Assembly (NCBI RefSeq): GCF_905220365.1
Contig: NC_061141.1
Coordinates: 875,501 to 939,500 of the forward strand
Origin: Vanessa cardui
Lineage: Eukaryota > Arthropoda > Insecta > Lepidoptera > Nymphalidae
Length of the DNA stretch: 64,000 nucleotides
Direction of reading: 5' to 3'
Positions 56,346 to 64,000 of the stretch are shown here, piece by piece. The notes beneath the pieces are model-generated. The model was given only the letters and a program-made list of their open reading frames with translations. It did not search any database and had not been told where the DNA came from. The first letter of the stretch is position 1, and each line of letters starts with the position of its first letter. The translations under genes were made by a program, and so were the position numbers.

Positions 56346-56714
56346 TTTAAAACAAAGTCGCCTACCGCTGTCTGTCCCTATGTACGCTTAGATCTTTAAA
56401 ATTACGCAACGCATTTCGATGCAGTTTTTTTAATAGATAGAATTATATTCTAGATTCATGTCCTTAATTTGTCTTTATAATTCATCTCCTGCTCAGCGGT
56501 GAAGGAAAACATCGTGAGGAAACCTGCATGTGACAAATTTCATAGAAGTTCTGCCACATGTGTATTCCACCAACCCGCATTAAAACAGCATGGTGGAATA
56601 TCTTTCAAACCTTCTCCTCAAAGGGAGAGGAGGCCTTTAGCCCAGCATTGGGAATTTACAGGCTGTTGTTGACTTTGACTTGTTGACCCGAGCGAAGCCT
56701 TGTCGGGTCGCTAG
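56346..56714 (+). mobile_element. Helitron family H interrupted by a SINE
   Basis: The left part (AAAACAAAGTCGCCTACCGC to TTTAATAGATAGA) ends at ~56447. The right end (GACCCGAGCGAAGCCTTGTC, then GGGTCGCTAGT) sits at 56686-56714. Between them is a SINE at 56455-56670. Confidence 0.75.
56455..56670 (+). repeat. SINE family S, 5'-truncated
   Basis: Starts in the body (GATTCATGTCCTTAATTTG) and ends AGCATTGGGAATTTACAGGC. Confidence 0.82.
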
Positions 56715-56939
56715 TAAATATATAATATAATCTACATACAATCTACTAACGTTTGATTTAAGGGTGTGTTTCGATAATTAATTAACAAATAAATTCCCCT
56801 TAATACGTTTATTTGGGAGTAGGGATTTATTCTGTAGACACTAACTACATGAGGTATAACATTGCCAAACAGCAGTACTTGTTGTGTACCAGTTTGAAGG
56901 GTGAGTAGACTACTGCAAAGGCGTATCAGCGTTCTAGAG

Positions 56940-57315
56940 AATGGTTTATATTTATCACAGCACCAGTACCTGAAGTGTAATATTTTTTTATGACATAGGT
57001 GGCAAACGAGCAGTAGGCTCGTTTGGAGTGGAAAGTGACTACCACCGCCCATGGACATCTACAATAGGGTTGCTGAGGATTCTTCTTCCGCTTCCTCTTA
57101 ATGCAAAAGTTTCGCAATATTTTGGGTTCCTCAACCGATACCGCATCCTCATAAATAAAAATTAAAAATCCTCTTCCGCTATCGCTTCCTCAAAATTTAA
57201 GAGCAATTTATGAGGAAGCTGGAGCTGTAGTAGACACATCCTGCCCGACAGCCACCGCTTCCACGGGTAAGATTGTAGATTCAAAATTAGCCGAAATGCT
57301 AGCCTCTGAACCAAA
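56940..57315. repeat. Tandem duplication unit 1 (~375 bp)
   Basis: Nearly identical to 57346-57719, with about two single-base differences. The unit contains LINE family Q sequence, the hAT target site, its left end and the start of its interior. Confidence 0.92.
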
Positions 57316-57345
57316 CCAATATAACCAATATAAACCATTCTCTAA

Positions 57346-57719
57346 ATGGTTTATATTTATCACAGCACCAGTACCTGAAGTGTAATATTTTTTTATGACA
57401 TAGGTGGCAAACGAGCAGTAGGCTCGTTTGGAGTGGAAAGTGACTACCACCGCCCATGGACATCTACAATAGGGTTGCTGAGGATTCTTCTTCCGCTTCC
57501 TTTTAATGCAAAAGTTTCGCAATATTTTGGGTTCCTCAACCGATACCGCATCCTCATAAATAAAAATTAAAAATCCTCTTCCGCTATCGCTTCCTCAAAA
57601 TTTAAGAGCAATTTATGAGGAAGCTGGAGCTGTAGTAGACACATCCTGCCCACAGCCACCGCTTCCACGGGTAAGATTGTAGATTCAAAATTAGCCGAAA
57701 TGCTAGCCTCTGAACCAAA
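57346..57719. repeat. Tandem duplication unit 2
   Basis: Second copy of 56940-57315. The 30-bp junction (57316-57345) contains TATAAACCATTCTCT, the exact reverse complement of the sequence at the start of unit 1 (56934-56948). Confidence 0.92.
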
Positions 57720-58013
57720 TAGTGACGATGAAAATGAAAGTTTACCAATAGAAGATAGGTGCGTGGTACTAAAGTTACTATTAAATAACGACATTAAAGA
57801 AAAACGAATTAATATCCATGAACTCAGTCTTCTATGGTGGAAAAATTATCCGTAATATTTATATCCTCCATCAAGTATGCCCAGCGAATGACGTTTTAGC
57901 AATGCTGAATTGCTAAAACGTCGTATGCTTGAATATGATGAGTTAAGAAATCGGTTGACAGGGAAAAAAGCGTCCAAATTATTTTTTATAAAAAATAACC
58001 TCTCTATAATCAA
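57590..58013 (+). pseudogene. hAT transposase C-terminal remnant
   Basis: Plus-strand frame with EMLASEPNSDDENESLPIED, INIHELSLLWWKNYP, a stop, then PPSSMPSE, a second stop, and FSNAELLKRRMLEYDELRN, LTGKKASKLFFIKNNL. The W-W...YP, P-S-S...S-E and F-S blocks correspond to the C-terminal dimerisation region of hAT transposases. In-frame stops and the absence of the DDE core show it is dead. Confidence 0.8.
57890..57922. repeat. Perfect 14-bp hairpin inside the hAT remnant
   Basis: GACGTTTTAGCAAT, GCTGA loop, ATTGCTAAAACGTC. The arm introduces a stop into the transposase frame. Confidence 0.9.
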
Positions 58014-58319
58014 TTTTGATTATTAATTAGTATTCAATTCCTTTATTTTGATTAATAAAATATTCCACTTAAGTAATAAGTAAAGAAATAAAGACTGCAT
58101 TCTTATTACATACATATTTCATTTGAATTCCTAAAATAAATTGTATTATTCACTCATCTTATTTTTTGCTTGTGTTATTGAACTCCTTCATAACCGCTAG
58201 ACCGATTTTGATGATTCTTTATTGTTTGTTTTGAGAATAGTTTAATTATATTTTTAGTCTATATATGTTATGTATAGATAGGACAACGTCTTTTCGGTTG
58301 GGTCCGCTAGTATTTACAA

Positions 58320-58490
58320 TTTCCTATCTTCCTAATCCGCTTTCTCTACCGCTTCCTCATCCGCTTCCTCATCCGCATCCTCTTTCTCGAAAAATATCCT
58401 CATCCTCATCCGCATCCTCTAAATTTGCGCTTGACAAATCCTCTTCCTCCTCCTCTTCCTCCTCCTCTTCCTCATAATCACTTCCTCAAC
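58320..58490. repeat. TCCTC-rich subterminal array of the hAT element
   Basis: At least a dozen TCCTC pentamers (GAGGA on the other strand) lie within ~170 bp just inside the right end, and the terminal repeat itself contains GAGGA. hAT transposases often bind repeated short subterminal motifs. The polyserine-like ORF across it is a by-product. Confidence 0.75.
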
Positions 58491-58924
58491 AACCCTAATC
58501 TACAACACCAGGGGGCTTGCAGGTGCGTTGCCGGCTTTTAAGGAACGTACGCGCTTTTCTTGAAGGTTCCCATGTCGTATTGGTTCGGAAAAACTGCCGG
58601 CGAAAGCTGATTCCACAAAGTGGTTGTTTGAGGCAGAAAATGTCTAAGAAATCGCGCTGTTGTGAATTTTCGGACATCAAGGTGGTGCGGGTGAAACTTC
58701 GAAATCGATTCTAGGAACTACCAGTACCCTACAGCATACATCTTCATCATTATTACTCCTTATACTGATTCATTACAATGTGATTCAAACCAACTGAATC
58801 ATTCATTAACTTTAGTTAGTGTCGATCTATTTTATATGCCAGGTTTATTATATGTTATAGGAGCAAACGAGCAGGAGGCTCATCTGAAAGAAAGTGATTT
58901 TGGCCATGGACTATATAATATACA

Positions 58925-59255
58925 AAACTTTACTTGGTGGCAGGGCTCTGTGCAAGCCCGTCTGGGTAGGTACCACCCACTCATCAGTTATTCTACCGCC
59001 AAATAACAGTACTCAGTATTGTTGTGTTCCGGTTTAAAGGGTGAGAGAGCCAGTGTAACTACAGGCACAAGGGACATAACATCTTAGTTCCCAAAGTTGG
59101 TTGCACATTGACGATGTAAGGAACAGTTATTATAAGGTATTGTATGTGTCATGTATTTATACACCATTGTCTATGTGTGGACTTTCTGGTACATCCATAG
59201 GTTGGCCACCTGATGATCGATCGATGCTCGTCCGCCAACCTATACCATAAAAAAA
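58925..59255 (-). repeat. Interspersed repeat, family T, full length
   Basis: GGTGGCAGGGCTCTGTGCAA to GCTCGTCCGCCAACCTATAC. Confidence 0.88.
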
Positions 59256-59334
59256 AAACACCGCGGAGCTTACAGGTGACAGAAAAGTATCTTTCTAATT
59301 GTATTTTTATGGTATGTTATTGTAAATATTTATT

Positions 59335-59460
59335 TTAAAAGTCCATGACTTAAATGACGCAACGGATTTGGATGTGGTTTTTTTAATAGATAGAGTGATT
59401 CAATAAGAAAGTTTTAGTAAAGTATATTAGTATCAGCGGTGCACCCTTGCGCAGAGTCTC
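59335..59460 (+). mobile_element. Helitron family H fragment
   Basis: AACGGATTTGGATGTGG, TTTTAATAGATAGAGTGATT and ATTAGTATCAGCGGTGCACC, with the GC-rich end lost. Confidence 0.65.
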
Positions 59461-59744
59461 ATAAGAGTCACATCGATCTCCTTCGTGGCACTTCCAGCGT
59501 ATCCATAACATTTGCGATATAATCTTGGCTCTTGACTCAGCAAAGAATTAAATTGAATTGAAATTGTCTTTGATCCCAGCTATCTATAAATTGATTCTCG
59601 AGCAAGATATTTACGACTTTATCTATTCGCGTCTCAACGGTTCAATTGTCGATATTTAACACTCGATTCAATGAAATTGTGAATACGAGTACAGATGGAG
59701 TTATTATAACATTCATTTATTTACTAATTTTAATTTGTAAACTT
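59461..59744. other. Non-coding stretch, nothing recognised
   Basis: No supported feature. Confidence 0.4.
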
Positions 59745-60036
59745 CAAAAATACTGAAAGGATTTTCATGCAGTTTTTAATAATAGACAGAGTGAATCATG
59801 AGAAAGGTTTAAGTATATAATTTATTAAGATTTTTGTGTGATAAGTTGAAATAGAACGACAATTGTTAAACATGTCGGACAAAATCAAACCGCCAGGGAG
59901 CTTTAATCGGAAACACGGTCTAATCCCTTTGAAATATAATTAAACAATATATGGACTATTATTTTTTTACAGATCTACAGATGTACGTTAAAAAACACCT
60001 AAGTCCATCCGTGCGAAGCAGTGACGGGTCGCTAGT
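59745..60036 (+). mobile_element. Helitron family H, diverged and interrupted
   Basis: TTTAATAATAGACAGAGTGA near the start and CATCCGTGCGAAGCAGTGAC, GGGTCGCTAGT at the end. The middle is not family sequence. Confidence 0.65.
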
Positions 60037-60284
60037 TATTTATATTATAACACTAGGCTTTAAGAGTTTATTTCAATTACAATTACCAAAATCCCTCCTA
60101 CTAGTATAAGTTTATCATGCACGTAGTAATATTTAACGATCCAACGTAATTTAATACATATCTCTATAATTTAAACTTCCAATTTAAACGTGTGTTAGTG
60201 GAAGGACATGTGATGTATCAGATAAGCTATTTATAGGCCAGGAATGGTTCACGACGCTCTGATCAATAACAGTAACAGTTTCCG

Positions 60285-60480
60285 TGAGTGTTCCACTGCC
60301 GGGCGAAAGCCGTCTCTCTTGCAGATGAAGAGAAGGTTTGGAGCAGTTCATCACATTGCTTTATTGCGATTTAATTGATATACATGGAACGTCTTCCAAG
60401 ACGCGATTACTCTTGATGTTTTCATACAACGCTGGTAACGAGATGAATAAACGCAAATGAAGCAAATGTAATATTGACTT
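60285..60480 (-). repeat. SINE family S, heavily diverged
   Basis: Weak reverse match (TGTTCCACTGCCGGGCGAAA, GAGAAGGTTTGGAGCAG). Confidence 0.45.
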
Positions 60481-60489
60481 AGTCAAAGA

Positions 60490-60610
60490 TTTATTTATTT
60501 ATTTAAATACTTTATTGACCAACAACATATGTTGTGACAAAAGGCGGACTTAATGCCTGAAGGCATTCTCTACCAGTCAACCTTTAGGCCAAACAGAAAA
60601 TCATGAAGGC
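60490..60610 (-). mobile_element. LINE 3' end
   Basis: TATTTATTTAAATACTTTAT tail and AGGCGGACTTAATGCC, GGCATTCTCTACCAGTCAAC, a widespread lepidopteran LINE 3' UTR in reverse. Confidence 0.65.
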
Positions 60611-60639
60611 GGTAACAATAAATTTTGATTAAAGAAAAA

Positions 60640-61047
60640 TTGAGGCAAAACTAAAAATAAATAAATAAAGTATGAACTATTGCTTCTCAATATATATTAT
60701 AAGATATATGTTTTGATTGACTATAAAATGAGCTGCACTACCGCCATTGATTCATTGTGATTTCGGTGGTCGTTGCGGCAAGTAGGAAGTGCGTTGATTC
60801 ATTGTTCGTAAAAGTGCTTTATTGTTGTTATTAGTCTTTATATGAATATATGTGATTTGAAGTGTAAATAAAGTGATAATTTATAAGAGTAAGTTATTTT
60901 TGTTTCAAGTAAGAATAAATAAATGTAATTACGTAGGGTATTCGAATATATTTTTTTTATTTTTTTTCTTTATTTTCATTTCTGAACCTAAATTCAGAAG
61001 TGGGATAAAGAACTAGTTTTGTGATTGTTTGTTTAATTACATTGACA
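60640..61047 (+). promoter_or_regulatory. Putative 5' LTR and leader of the Ty3/gypsy element
   Basis: A TATA box (TATAAAA, 60722-60728) is followed ~30 bp on by ATTCATTGTG, a possible initiator. An AATAAA lies at 60867-60872. TCAGAAGTGGGAT at 60994-61006 looks like the inner part of a primer-binding site complementary to an insect tRNA-Leu, as used by mdg3/micropia-type elements, though the expected TGGTG is not seen in front of it. The LTR boundaries cannot be fixed without the 3' LTR, which is outside the window. Confidence 0.45.
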
Positions 61048-64000
61048 ATGCCTCGCGATAGCAATGAATCGTCGCACCGTTCTCGCGGTAGTTTACGGCG
61101 TGTAATAACTCCATACGACGAACGCGATAGGTCACGTCATCGTAATCGCAGTGCTAGCTCTGATCGTAACAACCGCCGCTCGCGACGTCGTCGTCAGACG
61201 CGTTCACGTTCTCGCGAACGCCGAAATCACGATTCGCGCTCACCCGCATATTCTCGTTCTGTCAATAACGATAGATTGCAACTTACGCTCGATGCTATTT
61301 TAAGAAAGTTAAGTCCTGCCGATAATAATGAACCTCGCGATCTACCTAATAATACGAGTGTTAATCTGGTCAATCATACTAATACGTTACCGAATAACTC
61401 TAATGTCAATATTGACAAAGAAATCGATCAGGCTATAAATAACCAAAGTGCCGCGTGTCCGTCCGTTCTCGTTACGCCTCGTAGCAATGTTTCACACCAA
61501 GCACGTTTGGTGGAGGGCTCATCAAGTCACGGCGATAACGTTCGTAGTCGGGAAGTCGGTTCGTCGGAGCTAATAGAGGCCCTAAAGATGTTACAACCCA
61601 TTAGATCAAACAGTTATTTTATATCTAATTTTGATCCTACCGTCAACAATATTGACACATGGTGCGATGAAGTAGACCGCGCTTGCCTCGCTAACGGTTG
61701 GTCGGACGGTGAGTGCCTTTCGAGAGTAGCTTCATGTCTAAAAGGGGACGCGCGTGTATGGCTTTCGGAATGGATAACGAATGATCGTACATGGTCAAAT
61801 TTTAAAAAGGAACTTAGGCCTCTCTGTCCGCAGCGCTTAGATTACGCAAACATCCTTTATGACGTTATGAGCTTAACATCTGGTCAATATGTAACTTATG
61901 CTGAATATGCGCGAAGAACCCTACTTCGATTACGTGTAATTAATGGTTTGAGCGATGAGTTGCGTACGTTAATTGTTATACGCGGAATAGAAGATGCCCA
62001 AATACGGGCGGCAGCTACAAATGCACACTTAACAGTCGATAATATAGTGTCGTTTTTATCTATATATGTAAAGACGGTTAAAAATAAATCAAATGCGCGA
62101 AACGATAACGGTCACCCGCTCAAACGATTGAATTCAAACGTTAATAGGCAAGGCGATGCTAGGTGTTTTAAGTGCGGTTTACGTGGTCATTTTGAACGCT
62201 CGTGTAGACGCTCAAATGTAGACGCGAGTCAAGTATCAAGTGGGAATTTTAGAGATCGGTTACAGTGTAGATTTTGTAAAAAGATGGGTCATGTTGAGAA
62301 AGATTGTTTCGCTAAAAATCGTTCGAATACGCAAGGCCAACGACAAGTTAACCTATGCAGAGCTCGTTTGACTTCCTTCTCTAAGGATGTTATGACCGCG
62401 GTGGTAGAAGGAGTCCCGATGGACGTTCTTATAGATAGTGGGGCACTTAACGTGTCGTTGATATCCTCCGATGTTTTGCGTTATCTTTCAAGTCGGCCGC
62501 AGACAACCTATTGTGTCCTCAAAGGTATTAGCAATCGCGAGATCATAGTGGACTCTTTTGTTACCGTTAATATTGAACTTGACGAAATTTCGATCGAAGC
62601 AGACTTGATGGTCGTACCATCGTCCTGCATGAACACGTCTATAATTATTGGTACGGACGTTTTGAATCGGGACGGGGTAGTTTATATAAGGACTAAAGAC
62701 AGACAATATCTCTCGCATTCTTTGAATGATATAAAGGCTGTTAACCGGGTAACGACTATCGATGAGGTTAAAATAGACACCCCGCTTAAAGGTAACGAAT
62801 ATGAATCCTTATTAGAAGTAGTGAGAGACTACTCTGACTATTTTATTTCTGGTACTGCGACTACAACAGTTAAAACAGGTGAAATGTGCATAAAGTTAAC
62901 GAGTTCTGAGCCGGTCGCTTATCGTCCCTATAAACTTTCCCATCAGGAGAAACTCAAGGTTAGAGATATCATTGCTGATCTGCTTAATAAAAAAATTATC
63001 AAAGAGTCGCAATCAGAATATGCAAGTCCAATCATCTTAGTCAAAAAAAAGGATGGGTCAGATCGCATGTGCGTGGACTTTCGAGCTCTTAATAGATTAA
63101 CTGTAAGAGACAGATATCCTTTGCCCTTAATCGACGACCATATTGATAGATTGGGAAGTTATAAATATTTTACGAGTCTCGATATGGCCACGGGATTTTA
63201 TCAAATACTCATTAATAGCCAGTGCACGCATTATACGGGGTTCGTAACACCAGAGGGTCATTACGAATTTTTAAAGATGCCATTCGGCTTGACTAATTCA
63301 CCCGTTGTGTACCAGCGTATCATCAATAATACGCTTCGTGATTTTATTAACTCGGGACGCGTGCTAGTTTATATCGATGACGTTTGTATCATGAGCTCTT
63401 GTGTCGCTGAAGGGATTACTCTTCTTCGAGAGGTTCTTTGCACTCTAACAAACGCTGGTTTCTCAATAAACTTAAGTAAATGTTCCTTTTTAAAAACCGA
63501 GATCGAGTACTTAGGACGTTTAATTAGTGAGGGTCAGGTTAAGCCGAGCCCCCGTAAGGTAGAAGCACTTACAAGATCTTCCCCTCCTCAGAATGTTAAG
63601 CAAGTCAGACAGCTTCTTGGCCTTGCAGGATATTTCCGCAAGTATATAAGGAATTACGCAACTAAAACGGTTAGTCTTACACATTTAACTAAAAAGGGTG
63701 TTAAATTTAATTGGGGACCAGAACAGGAACAGGTACGATTAGAATTGATTCAAACTCTTACTAACGCTCCCGTTCTAGCCATTTTTAATCCCAAGTTCAA
63801 AACTGAAGTCCATACCGACGCTAGTAGTGCAGGCTATGGGGCTATTCTTTTACAAATTCACGCTGATGATAGTAGGCACGTCGTAGAATACTTTAGTAAG
63901 GTTACACAAAACGCTGAGTCCAGATATCATTCTTATGAGCTGGAAACCCTAGCAGTCGTGAAAGCTTTACAGCACTTTCGACACTATCTTATCGGTTTGC
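61048..64000 (+). CDS. Ty3/gypsy gag-pol polyprotein, partial (open to window end)
   Basis: One uninterrupted frame of 984 codons from ATG 61048 to the window edge. It would encode the capsid-like Gag and the enzymes for reverse transcription of a Ty3/gypsy retrotransposon. In order: an Arg/Ser-rich basic N-terminus (~residues 10-75), a Gag core (~175-330), two CCHC zinc knuckles (CFKCGLRGHFERSC at 373-386 and CRFCKKMGHVEKDC at 407-420), an aspartic protease (LIDSGA, Asp463), a reverse transcriptase (YASPIILVKKKDG at 658, TSLDMATGF with Asp712, YIDD at 775-778) and the start of RNase H (HTDASSAGYGA with Asp924, YELET with Glu964). Gag and Pol share one frame without a stop or frameshift, so no recoding signal is needed. 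No inactivating change is visible in the part present. The rest of RNase H, integrase and the 3' LTR lie outside. The clade may be mdg3/micropia-like or mag-like; double zinc knuckles are also known in mag. Confidence 0.95.
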   Translation, partial: MPRDSNESSHRSRGSLRRVITPYDERDRSRHRNRSASSDRNNRRSRRRRQTRSRSRERRNHDSRSPAYSRSVNNDRLQLTLDAILRKLSPADNNEPRDLPNNTSVNLVNHTNTLPNNSNVNIDKEIDQAINNQSAACPSVLVTPRSNVSHQARLVEGSSSHGDNVRSREVGSSELIEALKMLQPIRSNSYFISNFDPTVNNIDTWCDEVDRACLANGWSDGECLSRVASCLKGDARVWLSEWITNDRTWSNFKKELRPLCPQRLDYANILYDVMSLTSGQYVTYAEYARRTLLRLRVINGLSDELRTLIVIRGIEDAQIRAAATNAHLTVDNIVSFLSIYVKTVKNKSNARNDNGHPLKRLNSNVNRQGDARCFKCGLRGHFERSCRRSNVDASQVSSGNFRDRLQCRFCKKMGHVEKDCFAKNRSNTQGQRQVNLCRARLTSFSKDVMTAVVEGVPMDVLIDSGALNVSLISSDVLRYLSSRPQTTYCVLKGISNREIIVDSFVTVNIELDEISIEADLMVVPSSCMNTSIIIGTDVLNRDGVVYIRTKDRQYLSHSLNDIKAVNRVTTIDEVKIDTPLKGNEYESLLEVVRDYSDYFISGTATTTVKTGEMCIKLTSSEPVAYRPYKLSHQEKLKVRDIIADLLNKKIIKESQSEYASPIILVKKKDGSDRMCVDFRALNRLTVRDRYPLPLIDDHIDRLGSYKYFTSLDMATGFYQILINSQCTHYTGFVTPEGHYEFLKMPFGLTNSPVVYQRIINNTLRDFINSGRVLVYIDDVCIMSSCVAEGITLLREVLCTLTNAGFSINLSKCSFLKTEIEYLGRLISEGQVKPSPRKVEALTRSSPPQNVKQVRQLLGLAGYFRKYIRNYATKTVSLTHLTKKGVKFNWGPEQEQVRLELIQTLTNAPVLAIFNPKFKTEVHTDASSAGYGAILLQIHADDSRHVVEYFSKVTQNAESRYHSYELETLAVVKALQHFRHYLIGL

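Larger units (their letters stand above)
57065..58497 (+). mobile_element. hAT DNA transposon, 8-bp target duplication
   Basis: Outer ends TAGGGTTGCTGAGGA (57065) and its mirror ending TCCTCAACAACCCTA (58497) form a 15-bp terminal repeat with one mismatch. It is flanked by ATCTACAA at 57057-57064 and 58498-58505. Because of the tandem duplication, a second left end lies at 57470, preceded by another ATCTACAA, so the original element was about 1028 bp (57470-58497). The host sequence on both sides is one LINE family Q fragment. It carries only the C-terminal part of the transposase. Confidence 0.93.
56985..58715 (-). mobile_element. LINE 3'-end fragment (family Q) hosting the hAT element
   Basis: 56985-57064 (GACATAGGTGGCAAACGAGC) continues after the hAT at 58506-58715 (CACCAGGGGGCTTGCAGGTG, TTCCACAAAGTGGTTGTTTG). 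Same family as 17145-17660. Confidence 0.8.
60640..64000 (+). mobile_element. Ty3/gypsy LTR retrotransposon, 5' part
   Basis: Comprises the putative LTR/leader and the open gag-pol frame. The intact long frame and higher CpG content than the surroundings suggest a recent insertion. Confidence 0.85.

Noticed and set aside
56926..57522. Two near-identical minus-strand ORFs starting MRNFCIKRKRKK
   Set aside because: They are antisense shadows of the tandemly duplicated LINE/hAT segment.
58265..58477. Serine-rich ORF ending in a polyserine run
   Set aside because: It is the translation of the TCCTC array of the hAT right end.
1..64000. CRISPR arrays, bacterial operons or phage
   Set aside because: No regularly spaced repeats with unique spacers; the genes are spliced and the repeats are eukaryotic.

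Overview
The window is AT-rich eukaryotic nuclear DNA, most likely from a lepidopteran and probably a butterfly. The evidence is two spliced host genes with insect-type proteins and short exons, plus a dense load of repeat families typical of Lepidoptera: Lep1-type Helitrons, tRNA-derived SINEs, CR1/Jockey-like LINEs with a TTTGA pentanucleotide tail, and RTE 3' ends. I see no bacterial operons, CRISPR arrays or functional tRNA/rRNA genes. Species-level assignment is not possible from sequence alone.

Layout. (1) 2.5-5.5 kb, minus strand: three consecutive phase-1 exons of a Cramped-like SANT-domain chromatin protein, running off the left end of the window. (2) 11.8-30.7 kb, plus strand: a complete eight-exon secreted acid lipase of 399 residues with an intact Ser-Asp-His triad. 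Its first intron is 11.6 kb and full of repeats. (3) 31-56 kb: no convincing complete host gene. This stretch holds nested repeats: two CR1/Jockey-like reverse-transcriptase relics arranged tail to tail, a third RT relic, an IS630/Tc1-mariner-like relic with long inverted ends, an RTE fragment inside a SINE, several MITEs, and one possible orphan host exon near 50.9 kb. (4) 56.9-58.7 kb: a hAT element with an exact 8-bp target duplication, inserted in an older LINE fragment and afterwards partly duplicated. (5) 60.6-64.0 kb: the 5' part of a Ty3/gypsy LTR retrotransposon whose single gag-pol frame is open for 984 codons to the window edge. Its Gag has an unusual Arg/Ser-rich N-terminus and two zinc knuckles.

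The least expected signal is a repeat family at 17.2, 29.8, 32.9 and 34.2 kb, flanked by target duplications of about 11-14 bp. Its palindromic centre can be folded like a small hammerhead ribozyme with the C3-G8 core pair swapped to G3-C8 and a 4-nt self-complementary helix III. An apparently unrelated palindromic repeat at 3.6 kb shows the same layout with a covarying helix III. The fold is an inference from reading the bases; the repeats and target duplications are seen directly.

The two host genes are independent of each other (chromatin regulation and lipid hydrolysis). Most of the remaining sequence is explained by transposition, and the nested insertions give relative ages: LINE fragment before hAT before tandem duplication; SINE before RTE; Helitron before SINE; LINE fragment before the palindromic repeat.
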